Source: DAONJL01 sp035405645 [NCBI: bacterium] (GTDB lineage Bacteria > JAGOBX01 > DAONJL01). Taken from it: a stretch of DNA of 64,000 nt. Positions 18,457-27,264 of the stretch are shown here, in pieces. The DNA lies in assembly GCA_035405645.1 (NCBI GenBank), contig DAONJL010000003.1, forward strand, positions 67,266 to 131,265, given 5' to 3'. Below the pieces are notes generated by a model. The model was not told the origin of the DNA. It searched no databases and was given only the letters and a program-made list of their open reading frames with translations. How positions within the stretch are numbered: position 1 is the stretch's first letter; every line of letters starts with the position of its first letter. The position numbers and the translations under genes are program-made.

Positions 18457-19464
18457 ATGTTTCAGAAATGTTTATATGTTTTTTTATTCATTATTGTAAT
18501 TGGAGTAGTAAGTATAACAGCAGCACCAAGATATGGTGTGGCAGTAAATACAACAATAAGCAATACAGCAACAATAAGTGCAGCAAATGCATTAAGCCAA
18601 ACCGCAGCATATATTGATACTACAGTTCGAGCAGTCTATGGCGAAACAACAATTTTATTAAGCACAGCAGATACAACATTAATTGGCGTTGGTGATAGTG
18701 GTATTTTCTACTATAGAATTTACAATACAGGTAATACATCAGATAGTTTTAAAGTTCAGGTTAGTAATTTAACTTATCCAAACGGTGCGTCAAACTGGAC
18801 TGTTGGTATTCTTGGTCCTGATAGTAATCCTGTAAATTCACCAGCAGCATCAGGTCAACTCATAATTGGACCAATTGCAGAAGATGGTTCGGCAACATTT
18901 GCAATAAGAATAGTTTCAAGTAGTAATGCAGCAGAAGCAAGCAATGATTCAACAGCATATTGCACGATGGTAGTAACATTTTATAGTAATTCATTTACAG
19001 GTCAATATACTGGTGATAATGACACAATTTATGCAATAAATAATACATCATTTATTTTTTATGAGACAGCAACAATATCAGCAGCAGTATTTACAATAAC
19101 ACAAATTTGCACTGGAACAACACTTGGTGGAGCAGCATCAAATCCTATTCCTGGTGCTTCATTATGGTATCAAATAACATATAATAATACAGGTAGTGGC
19201 GCAGGAAATAATGTTTTTCTTTATGTAAAAATTGATACAGCAAATGTAGAATATGCAGATACAGTTGCAGGTTCAGCAACAGGCTGGACATTTTACTATA
19301 CGACATCAGCCTCACCAACACTTGGTTATGGTAGTGCAGGTGGCTGGACAGCAGGAGCGCCTGATGCAGCAACAGCAAGAAATGTAACATATATCAAATG
19401 GGATAAAGCAGTTGTAGCAGCAGCAGAAAATGGGACATTAGGATATAAAGTAGAAATTAAATAA
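18457..19464 (+). CDS. Secreted protein with DUF11-like domains
   Basis: 335 residues, with a signal peptide (FLFIIVIGVVSITAAPRYGVAV, cleavage probably near ITAA). The rest is beta-rich, Thr/Ser/Ala/Asn-rich and poor in Lys, typical of surface-layer or fibre proteins. A GDSGIFYYRIYNTGNTSDSF segment (about residue 75) and a LWYQITYNNTGSGAGNNVFL segment (about 230) resemble the start of DUF11/CARDB-type domains. It ends in NVTYIKWDKAVVA...GYKVEIK, close to the end of the giant protein (NIKWVITE...KFGVVVK). The strong AAAGGAGG at 18441-18448 and the leader suggest high expression. It could be a major surface subunit; this is inference. Confidence 0.65.
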   Translation: MFQKCLYVFLFIIVIGVVSITAAPRYGVAVNTTISNTATISAANALSQTAAYIDTTVRAVYGETTILLSTADTTLIGVGDSGIFYYRIYNTGNTSDSFKVQVSNLTYPNGASNWTVGILGPDSNPVNSPAASGQLIIGPIAEDGSATFAIRIVSSSNAAEASNDSTAYCTMVVTFYSNSFTGQYTGDNDTIYAINNTSFIFYETATISAAVFTITQICTGTTLGGAASNPIPGASLWYQITYNNTGSGAGNNVFLYVKIDTANVEYADTVAGSATGWTFYYTTSASPTLGYGSAGGWTAGAPDAATARNVTYIKWDKAVVAAAENGTLGYKVEIK

Positions 19465-19523
19465 TTTAAAAATTTAGTTTTCTGCTAAAATATTTTGACC
19501 CACCAGAGAAATAGGATTAAGGT

Positions 19524-22500
19524 GTGAATAGTATATTAAATAGATACAAAATTCTTAAATATGTGTTTATAATATTGTATGCGATAATACTATTCTCATC
19601 AAATGCATTTTCAAAAGGAACACTTGAAAATACCTTAATCCGACAGAATTTTTATATCAAAGCAGGAAATACAGTATTAACCACAGGCAATCCAATTCCT
19701 TCCGATACTTATGTCAAACCTGTATATGGCGTAATCTGGCTTGATACATTACCAGCAAGACCAATAGAAGGAAACAGTGAAATATACCAATTAGTTCCAC
19801 AAAATTTTGGGTATTTCACTTATTATTTTACCAATTGTGCAAATACTTTTGATACGATATTTATAACAGCAAAAGATTGGGTATATTTCGGCGATGCAGG
19901 TGACAATTGGCAAATAGAAATCTGGGATATAAGTTTGACAAATCAATTAGGCGATAGTGAAGCGAAAATAAGTAATATTGCACCTGATAGCACGGTTGGT
20001 TTTAAAGTAAAAATAAAAGTAAATGAAAATGCAAAAAAGAATAGTGCTGGCAGTTGTATTATAAAGATTCGCACAAATAGTTCACCGGCTAATATTTATT
20101 CAGGTGATAATTATCGAAATTATGGTGGTTATTCGCAAATAACTGATTTTGATGATAATGAAACAAGTTACATAAAAGTAATAGTGCCAGAAATAAGAAT
20201 CACAACACCAGAAGATAAAGCAAATACAATAGTTCCAATAATAAAAATATCAGGCACAGCAATAAATGTAAGTACAGGTGATACTATTGAATTATTTACA
20301 AATAATATTTTACAAAGTATTACGAATATTACAGCAGATAGTACCTGGTCTGGCACAGTAGCTTTAAACAGCATTGGTGATAGTATAACAGCAAAAATAA
20401 CGGATAAATTTGGCAATATCAATTATGATACAATAACAATTTCATATTTTGGGATAATAATAACAACCCCGCAAAATTATTATGATACCTGTCAACTACC
20501 ATTAAATATTTATGGCACAGTTGCGAATTGTATGCCAGGTGATTCTATTGGTATATATTATAAAGGCACGATTTATCAGGATACTGTAGAAGTTCAGTCA
20601 GATTATACTTGGTATGGCACATCAACATTAACTGATTATAATGATACAATACTAATAATAATTCGCGATAGATATAATCGTAGTGATTCAATTATTTTGA
20701 TAGTGAATTATTATGATACACCAACAGTAAGAATAAATGAACCAATAACAGGTTATGACACAATAGTAAGTTCGGTAAAGATAAAAGGTAGAACTTATGA
20801 AACAGATAGTGGCGATACAATAGAATTATTTGTAAATGGAAATTATCAGACAGAAACCAATCTTTTGAATTATGATGGTGAATTTGAATTAATTGCACAA
20901 TTAGTCAATGAGACTAATTTTATTGTAGTAAAATTAACCGACCAATTTAATAGAACTGCTTATGATACAATAATCATTTATTATTTTGATGAATTAAAAA
21001 TCTCTATTATTTCGCCAGTAAGAACAAATAATGTTTATGATACAAATGTTGATTTATTGACTATTACTGGCACCACGAAAAATAATAGGATTGGGGATAG
21101 TATATATATTTATGTGAATAATGAATTGAGAGATACATTTATATTACAAAATGTTTTTGATGATTCATTTGTAGTCAATAATTTACAAATTAAGCCAGAG
21201 ACAAATGTAATACTAGTTAAATTAGTTGATAGATTTAAACGAGAAGCATTTGATACAATATTTGTAAATTATTTTGGCGAATTAAAAGTAAAGATATTAG
21301 AGCCAGAAAATTATTATGATACATTTGCAAATACAATTATGATTACAGGCACAGCAGAACAATGTAAAGTAGGTGATACAGTAAATATTTATTACAATAA
21401 TGTATTGCAGACAAGTGTAAGTGTTGGTGCTGATTTTAGATTTTTTGCAAATGTAAATTTATCAACTTATAGTGGAGAAATAAAAGTCGTTTTAATCGAC
21501 AAATTTAATAGGACAGCAATTGATACGATAATAGTAAATTATTTTGGCGAATTAGAAGTAAAGATAAAACAACCAGATGATAAATATACCACATCAGTTG
21601 AAATAATAACAATAGCAGGAACAAGTGAAAATAGTGATAAAAATGATACAATTGAAATTTTTGTCAATCAGCAATTAAATACCAGGATAACATTAACACA
21701 ATATAGTGATAATTGGAGTGGAACTGTTTTATTAGCAAATGTAAATAATCAGGTAGTAGTAAAATTAACTGATAAATTTAATAGAACAGCTTATGATACG
21801 ATAACAGTGATATACTTGAATGACCCACCAGAATTAGAAATAAAAGAACCAATAAATGATACGCGAGTAAATAAATTACCAGTTAAATTAGTATGTGAAG
21901 TCCGTGATAATTTTGATACGCCAGAGCAAATAGAGATTTTATATAATCAGACAATAGAAACAGGTTTAGTAAATAATTCAGGTATTGCAATAATTTACTT
22001 AAATAATTTAATTTCAGATAGTAGAAATATTATTCAGATTAAAGCACGAGATAAGCAAGGAAATGAAGATTCAGCAGAATTAAGAATTATCTATGATATA
22101 ACATCACCAGAAATAAACATAACAAGTCCAATAGAAAATGAAGAGATAATTACAAATTCATTTAATTTGAAAGGGAACATTAAAGATAATTTTGACACAC
22201 CAATAATATTAGTAATTCAAGAAAAATCAGGCTATTATGCTGAATTTACAATATCACCCTCAACAAACGGCGAATTTAATCTGAATATACCATTAAGTGA
22301 TAGTGATGGATATAGATATTATACATTAAGTTGCACAGATGTAGCAGGCAATACAACAATAAAAGAGATAACGATTATTTATTTACCAACATTACCACCA
22401 GCAGTTGATTATGTGAAATATACAATATTAGAAATGTATGATACAGGCAACAAGATATTATTAGAATGGAAGATATTTACACAAAATTTACCGATTATAA

Positions 22501-23795
22501 ATACTATTGCTGGTTATAATATTTATCGCGAAGAAAATTCAGTATTAGTAAAATTAAATAGTGGATTAGTAGATCATTTGACAGGTGGAGAATATAACGG
22601 TTCATTTATAGTTGATTGTAAAGCAAATGAAGAGTATAAATTTATGATTGAGACAATAGATAAATTTTCGAGAACAAGTGCAAAGAAGAGTATAGAAATA
22701 AGTGGTATAGGACAACCAGAAAATATTAGAATCAGAGGATATACATATCCAGATACAACATTAATAAGAGTATTAATATTAAATGAAAATGCTGAAACAA
22801 CAACACAATTTGATAATTATATAGCAACAATCTCAATCATTAAAAAAGGAAAAGGTAAATTTAATTCAGATACAGCAATAATAAGAAATAGTAATGCAGA
22901 GTTTGAGTATTCAACAACAGAAAATAATTTAATCATAGTTGAAGTAAGTATAATAAATAAGAAATTTAAAGGATTTATTTTCTTAAGGAAATATCCAGAG
23001 CAAATACCAGTTGTATTAGTTGGTGAAGAATATAAGAATAGTATTGGCTTAATAGCAGTAAATTCAGATGATTTTGATAATCATTATAATTTATACAAAT
23101 TGTTGATAAAGAATTTTGAGAATCAATTTGAAAATGAATATATCAGTATGGAGCGAGCAAATGCACATATTTCATCAATTTCATTATTTAAACCAACAAT
23201 AAATGCAACAGGTGGAAATGTAATAACAGCACATAAATATTATGTAAGAGATAAACAGGATAGAGAGATACATAATTTACCAAAGCCAATACAAATAATA
23301 ATTACTTATAATGATAAAAATAATGACGGAATAATAGATGGAACAGAAGGACAATATAATATAAATGAGACATCATTAAAAATGTATTATTTGAATGAAC
23401 AGAGTGAGAAATGGGAATTATTACCTGATGCTGTATTGGATAAAGAAAATAACTATATGAGCGCAGAAGTAACACATTTTTCAATTTATTCAATAATCGG
23501 AACAGTTTTAGATACAGGCATAACAAATGTAATAGTATATCCAAATCCATTTAAGCCAGGTATTGATGCATCGCATAAATATGTAACATTTGATAATATA
23601 GTGCCTGGCACGAAATTAAGAATATTTAATGTCGTAGGTCAGTTAATAAGTGAAGCAATAGCACCAGCAGGTGCATATCAGATGCGTTGGGATGGTAAAA
23701 ATGATTACGGACAGAATGTAGCATCTGGCGTATATTTGTATTTATTAGAATTTAACAATCAGCGTAAAATCGGAAAGATAATATTGGTAAGATAA
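19524..23795 (+). CDS. Secreted Ig-like repeat protein with FlgD-like/T9SS type A sorting domain
   Basis: 1423 residues from a GTG start, with a signal peptide at about 12-31 (YVFIILYAIILFSSNAFS). The N-terminal part (about 35-210) resembles the DUF11-like protein upstream. Eight Ig-like repeats follow (about 215-960), six of the same type as in the giant protein (TGDTIEL-like, SGTVAL-like, KFNRTAYDTIT-like motifs). Then come an FN3 (YNIYREENSVLVKL), a less clear region, a segment ending KWELLPDAVLDKENNY and THFSIYSI, and a FlgD-like sorting domain (IVYPNPFKPG at about 1336, then QNVASGVYLYLLEFN). Likely exported and attached by a T9SS-like route. The ribosome site is poor, so the exact start is uncertain. 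Confidence 0.82.
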   Translation: MNSILNRYKILKYVFIILYAIILFSSNAFSKGTLENTLIRQNFYIKAGNTVLTTGNPIPSDTYVKPVYGVIWLDTLPARPIEGNSEIYQLVPQNFGYFTYYFTNCANTFDTIFITAKDWVYFGDAGDNWQIEIWDISLTNQLGDSEAKISNIAPDSTVGFKVKIKVNENAKKNSAGSCIIKIRTNSSPANIYSGDNYRNYGGYSQITDFDDNETSYIKVIVPEIRITTPEDKANTIVPIIKISGTAINVSTGDTIELFTNNILQSITNITADSTWSGTVALNSIGDSITAKITDKFGNINYDTITISYFGIIITTPQNYYDTCQLPLNIYGTVANCMPGDSIGIYYKGTIYQDTVEVQSDYTWYGTSTLTDYNDTILIIIRDRYNRSDSIILIVNYYDTPTVRINEPITGYDTIVSSVKIKGRTYETDSGDTIELFVNGNYQTETNLLNYDGEFELIAQLVNETNFIVVKLTDQFNRTAYDTIIIYYFDELKISIISPVRTNNVYDTNVDLLTITGTTKNNRIGDSIYIYVNNELRDTFILQNVFDDSFVVNNLQIKPETNVILVKLVDRFKREAFDTIFVNYFGELKVKILEPENYYDTFANTIMITGTAEQCKVGDTVNIYYNNVLQTSVSVGADFRFFANVNLSTYSGEIKVVLIDKFNRTAIDTIIVNYFGELEVKIKQPDDKYTTSVEIITIAGTSENSDKNDTIEIFVNQQLNTRITLTQYSDNWSGTVLLANVNNQVVVKLTDKFNRTAYDTITVIYLNDPPELEIKEPINDTRVNKLPVKLVCEVRDNFDTPEQIEILYNQTIETGLVNNSGIAIIYLNNLISDSRNIIQIKARDKQGNEDSAELRIIYDITSPEINITSPIENEEIITNSFNLKGNIKDNFDTPIILVIQEKSGYYAEFTISPSTNGEFNLNIPLSDSDGYRYYTLSCTDVAGNTTIKEITIIYLPTLPPAVDYVKYTILEMYDTGNKILLEWKIFTQNLPIINTIAGYNIYREENSVLVKLNSGLVDHLTGGEYNGSFIVDCKANEEYKFMIETIDKFSRTSAKKSIEISGIGQPENIRIRGYTYPDTTLIRVLILNENAETTTQFDNYIATISIIKKGKGKFNSDTAIIRNSNAEFEYSTTENNLIIVEVSIINKKFKGFIFLRKYPEQIPVVLVGEEYKNSIGLIAVNSDDFDNHYNLYKLLIKNFENQFENEYISMERANAHISSISLFKPTINATGGNVITAHKYYVRDKQDREIHNLPKPIQIIITYNDKNNDGIIDGTEGQYNINETSLKMYYLNEQSEKWELLPDAVLDKENNYMSAEVTHFSIYSIIGTVLDTGITNVIVYPNPFKPGIDASHKYVTFDNIVPGTKLRIFNVVGQLISEAIAPAGAYQMRWDGKNDYGQNVASGVYLYLLEFNNQRKIGKIILVR

Positions 23796-24050
23796 GAGGT
23801 GATTAATTCAATAAGATAAATTTATTTTGTAAAAAAATTTTTAAATTTATCATTTGTAAATTAATGCGGAAAAAATAGGTAAATTTTTCAAATAAAAATA
23901 TTGCAATTTGAAAAATATAAATATATAATTTTTATTAAAACATAATTCTCAAAAAAATACACACAACAAAAATATAATTTTTTTCATAGCATAAAAAAAT
24001 AAATTCTGTTATAATATATAATAGTTCCCAAAACAAAAGAGAGAGAAAAA

Positions 24051-25481
24051 ATGAAACACCAAATTTCATTTAAAGAAAAAAGAAAAAATTGTTATTCACT
24101 TGAATTTGAAAATAAAGAGATAGAAGTATTAGTTTATTTAAGCGAGAAATTATTAAAAGAATTTGGCGAAGAAGAATCATTGATTCAGTTAATAAATGCG
24201 TCAAAATTAAAAGGCGTAATATCACCAGTAATAGGAATGCCAGATATTCATACAGGTTTTGGATTGCCAATCGGCGGAGTGCTTGCTACTGATTATAATA
24301 ATGGAATAGTATCAGCAGGTGCAGTTGGTTATGATATAAATTGCGGAGTGCGTGTATTAAACACAAAAATACATTCATCAAATTTAGATAAAGAAAAATT
24401 AAGAAAGATATTATTAGAAATAACAAAAAGAGTTCCATTAGGCGTAGGCAAGGAAAGTCCTTATAAAGAATTAAGGAAAATAGATATAGAAGGAATAGCG
24501 TATAGTGGTGTAAAATATGTGATAAATATGGGGTTTGGTAGAGAAGCAGATTTAGAAAAAATAGAGAGTAATGGAAATATAATTTGTGATAATGTAAATG
24601 TGTTAAATAAAGAAGAAATCGAAAGAGCAGACCAATTAGGCACATTAGGCGGCGGTAATCATTTTATTGAAATTGGAAAAATAGAAAAAGTATATGATAA
24701 ATATATTGCTGATAGATTAGGTTTAGCAGAAGATTACATTTATATTTTAATACATACTGGTAGTCGAGGATTTGGTCATCAAATAGCAACAGATTATAGC
24801 AAAATAATGTGGAATAATTCAGAGAAAAATAAAACACCAGCACCAGTAAAAGGACTTGCCTGTGCACCAATACATTCAAAAGATGGTGAAGATTATTTGA
24901 ATGCAATGGCAATCGCAGCAAATTACGCATTTGCAAATAGAGAAATAATAACACATTTAGTAAGAGAAGCATTTGTAAAAGTATTTAAAGATAGTGAAGA
25001 AAAAATTGGATTAAATTTGGTTTATGATGTAGCTCATAATATAGCAAAAAAAGAAATGTATAATAATAGAATGATGTTAATTCATAGAAAAGGAGCGACA
25101 CGCGCATTACCAGCGGGCAATAAAGAAATACCAGCAATATATAGAGATATTGGTCAACCAGCAATTATACCAGGTAGTATGGGCACAGCATCATATATAG
25201 TAATAGGAACCGAACAAATAAAAGAGACATTTAATTCAGTAAATCACGGCGCAGGAAGAACAATGTCCAGAACACAGGCATTCAAAAATTTAACAACAGA
25301 CGATTTATTAAAGCAGACAAAAGATATTGTTTTAATAGCAGATAATTTGAAAAAGATAATAGATGAAGCTCCATCAGCATATAAGAATATAGATGAAGTT
25401 GTATGGACATTAGTTGATGCTGGTTTAACAAAGCCGATTGTGCGATTTATACCAATGGCAGTGTTAAAAGGCGAGGAATAA
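24051..25481 (+). CDS. rtcB: RNA-splicing ligase RtcB
   Basis: 476 residues, the usual length. RtcB joins 2',3'-cyclic phosphate (or 3'-phosphate) and 5'-OH RNA ends using GTP and Mn2+. Family motifs are intact: GMPDIHTGFGLPIGGV, AVGYDINCGVRVL, DQLGTLGGGNHFIEIG, HTGSRGFGHQIA, VYDVAHNIAKKE, HRKGATRALPAG, PGSMGTASYIV, and NHGAGRTMSR, whose His399 corresponds to the guanylated active-site histidine. No archease or RtcA gene is nearby. TATAAT at 24010-24015 or 24017-24022 is a possible -10, and GAGAGAG precedes the ATG. Confidence 0.97.
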   Translation: MKHQISFKEKRKNCYSLEFENKEIEVLVYLSEKLLKEFGEEESLIQLINASKLKGVISPVIGMPDIHTGFGLPIGGVLATDYNNGIVSAGAVGYDINCGVRVLNTKIHSSNLDKEKLRKILLEITKRVPLGVGKESPYKELRKIDIEGIAYSGVKYVINMGFGREADLEKIESNGNIICDNVNVLNKEEIERADQLGTLGGGNHFIEIGKIEKVYDKYIADRLGLAEDYIYILIHTGSRGFGHQIATDYSKIMWNNSEKNKTPAPVKGLACAPIHSKDGEDYLNAMAIAANYAFANREIITHLVREAFVKVFKDSEEKIGLNLVYDVAHNIAKKEMYNNRMMLIHRKGATRALPAGNKEIPAIYRDIGQPAIIPGSMGTASYIVIGTEQIKETFNSVNHGAGRTMSRTQAFKNLTTDDLLKQTKDIVLIADNLKKIIDEAPSAYKNIDEVVWTLVDAGLTKPIVRFIPMAVLKGEE

Positions 25482-25571
25482 ATTGTTTTCTCATAATATT
25501 ATTTAAAAAGGTTTATTATTTTTTAGAGGGCTTCCTTAAAAATGTTTTAGAAGTTTTTCCTCAAAGTAAAA

Positions 25572-26243
25572 ATGGAATTAAATAAAGAAATAATTATAAC
25601 AAATCAAGATATAGAAAAATACCAGAGATTTGATTTATTACAGAAAAAAGATTTATATAAAGTTTCAATAGATAGTTTGTTATTAATCGAATATGTAATA
25701 AGAAATATTTTTAATAAGCCAATAAAAAATGAAATAAATGTATTAGATATAGGTTCTGGAAATGGAGTATTAGATATAATAACCTGTGATATACTAAAAA
25801 ATGAAAGAATAAAATTTTATGGAATAGAAATACAAAGAAGTTTATATGAATTATCAAGAGAAAATTTAAAAAAGTTTGGATTAGAAAAACAAATTGAATT
25901 TATAAATATGGATATAAATAAATATAGAAAAGAGCAGAAATTAAGATTTGATGTGTTAATAAGTAATCCACCATTTTATCCTAAATCTGAAAGTTTACTT
26001 TCACCAAATGAATCAAATCAAATAGCAAAATTTGAAATAAAATTAACGATAGAACAATTATTTGAAAATAGTGTTGGATTATTAAAAGATGGAGGAATTT
26101 TTTGTTTTATTAATATTTTGAAAAATTATAAAATAATATCCTCTCTCATTAAAAAATTTAATTTTAAAATTTTAAACATTTCAAAAATCAAATTTTTTAA
26201 TCAAAAAGAAACAAATAAAATAATTTGTCACTTAAAAAAATAA
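25572..26243 (+). CDS. TrmN6-like SAM-dependent methyltransferase
   Basis: 223 residues. Motif I of Rossmann methyltransferases is VLDIGSGNGVLDI (about residue 56). The N6-adenine/N5-glutamine-type motif is NPPFYPKSES (about 134). Early residues YQRFDLLQKKDLYKVSIDSLLLIEYV match the opening of tRNA1(Val) adenine-37 N6-methyltransferase (TrmN6/YfiC; normally Q.....FRFSxDslLLa). Probably methylates tRNA or possibly rRNA; the exact base is not proven. It converges with the next gene, whose stop is one base away. Confidence 0.8.
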   Translation: MELNKEIIITNQDIEKYQRFDLLQKKDLYKVSIDSLLLIEYVIRNIFNKPIKNEINVLDIGSGNGVLDIITCDILKNERIKFYGIEIQRSLYELSRENLKKFGLEKQIEFINMDINKYRKEQKLRFDVLISNPPFYPKSESLLSPNESNQIAKFEIKLTIEQLFENSVGLLKDGGIFCFINILKNYKIISSLIKKFNFKILNISKIKFFNQKETNKIICHLKK

Positions 26244-26244
26244 A

Positions 26245-26559
26245 TTACAATAATTCTACTATTTTTGGCGATTTTAAATTTGCCTGAGCACTCATCGCAG
26301 CAGCTGGATTTGCTAATAACATAGTAATAAGTTCACGAACAATTTTTGATGCTTCTTTAATTACTGGTGGCTGATTATTAGCAGCCAGTAAATTTTCATT
26401 TGTTATTTCAACAATGTCATTATCTAAATTGACATTTGTTGATTGGCTGCTTTCTGGCGGTGATGTTGTTTTTGATGCTTTTGCTGGTTCGTTCTCCTTA
26501 ACCTGCTGCTCTGCTAATAGCCGAGCTGCTTGCTCAATCCTTATGTTGTTAACTTCCAT
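26245..26559 (-). CDS. Small unknown protein
   Basis: 104 residues, not recognised with certainty. It opens MEVNNIRIEQAARLLAEQQV, has a Ser/Pro/Asn-rich disordered middle (about 26-65), and ends in a helical segment (EASKIVRELITMLLANPAAAMSAQANL, then SPKIVELL). That end faintly recalls small motility-associated proteins of the YjfB type, but I would not assign it. A strong GGAGGGAGGG precedes the ATG and a good promoter lies just upstream, so it is very likely a real, well-expressed single gene. No membrane segment. Confidence 0.65.
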   Translation of the reverse strand: MEVNNIRIEQAARLLAEQQVKENEPAKASKTTSPPESSQSTNVNLDNDIVEITNENLLAANNQPPVIKEASKIVRELITMLLANPAAAMSAQANLKSPKIVELL

Positions 26560-26610
26560 ATTATTCCCTCCCTCCTGTTTGGGCTAATTTTATGGTCTTA
26601 TTCTATATAT

Positions 26611-26638
26611 ATTATATTACAAAATTTAAAATAGTCAA
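26611..26638 (-). promoter_or_regulatory. Sigma-70-type promoter of the 104-residue protein
   Basis: On the minus strand TTGACT (26633-26638), 16-base spacer, TATAAT (26611-26616). About 45 bases of leader separate it from the ATG. Confidence 0.65.
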
Positions 26639-26838
26639 GAGAAAAAATGAAATAATTCAGAAAATATCCCAGACATGGTATACCCCTTTGCAGCATTACG
26701 AATAGTAAGTAAAAAAATTAAAACAAATAAAAGAAATTATTTTTCCATTCACTAAAAACTCTGTAGTATTTACTCTGCACATTACAGTTTACACATAAAA
26801 CAAATTCAATCTGCTTTTGGGTTGTGAATTATGAGGAA

Positions 26839-26957
26839 TTCTAATCGTAGGTTTACACCTGTGGCTAATTAAATTTCAACCTCTTCGTTGTTGTTTTTTG
26901 GCAAACTTGTTTTGCTTTTTGCTACGAATAAAATGAATAAATACGAATAATAAATAA
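26839..26957 (-). repeat. Dispersed repeat, inverted partner of 29879-29987
   Basis: Read on the minus strand it gives TTTATTATTCGT..., then ACGAAGAGGTTGAAATTT, AGCC, AGGTGTAAACCT. The second locus gives TTTATTATTCGT..., ACGAAGTGGTTGAATTTC, AGCC, AGGTGTAAACCT. AGGTGTAAACCT is itself a small hairpin. Confidence 0.75.
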
Positions 26958-27087
26958 GTCACGAATTACCACGAATAATAAATAAAAAGAATAACACTAA
27001 TTATTTTTTCATTCACAAAAAACTCTGCAATTTTCACACGGCACTCTGCACACTGCACTATTCACTTTTCACTCTTCACTAAAACAA

Positions 27088-27110
27088 GGACTTTAAGGAC
27101 GTCTGACCCC
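27088..27110 (+). repeat. 23-bp dispersed motif, exact inverted copy of 7693-7715
   Basis: GGACTTTAAG then GACGTCTGACCCC. It ends 26 bases before the -35 of the regulator gene, so it might also mark the upstream limit of that promoter. Confidence 0.85.
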
Positions 27111-27136
27111 AAAGAAAAAAAATTTTTAAAAAATAC

Positions 27137-27164
27137 TTGACATTTTGGAAAATTGTGCTATAAT
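27137..27164 (+). promoter_or_regulatory. Consensus promoter of HTH-receiver regulator
   Basis: TTGACA (27137-27142), 16-base spacer, TATAAT (27159-27164) preceded by TGC, an extended -10. About 95 bases of leader precede the start codon, with GGAAGGTG just before the ATG. Confidence 0.75.
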
Positions 27165-27264
27165 GGATAATAGAAAAAAATAAGTTGTTCTGAATTTTGT
27201 TGGTTTTTTGGTTTTTTAGTTCGCTGCTTTAATTTTTATTTTTTGGCGTTTTGGAAGGTGTTTT

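Larger units (their letters stand above)
26560..27264. other. Intergenic region, 705 bp, repeat-rich
   Basis: Apart from two promoters it holds only repeats. A 50-base segment (26839-26888) and the following ACGAATAATAAATA units match 29879-29987 in inverted orientation. An imperfect direct repeat (TTCCATTCACTAAAAACTCTG near 26750 and TTCATTCACAAAAAACTCTG near 27007, each followed by CTCTGCAC-type sequence) spans about 55 bases per copy. The GACGTCTGACCCC motif is at 27098-27110. No gene is visible. Confidence 0.6.

Noticed and set aside
23796-23815. AGAGGTGAT after the surface-protein gene as another leader mini-ORF
   Set aside because: No start codon follows at a usable distance.
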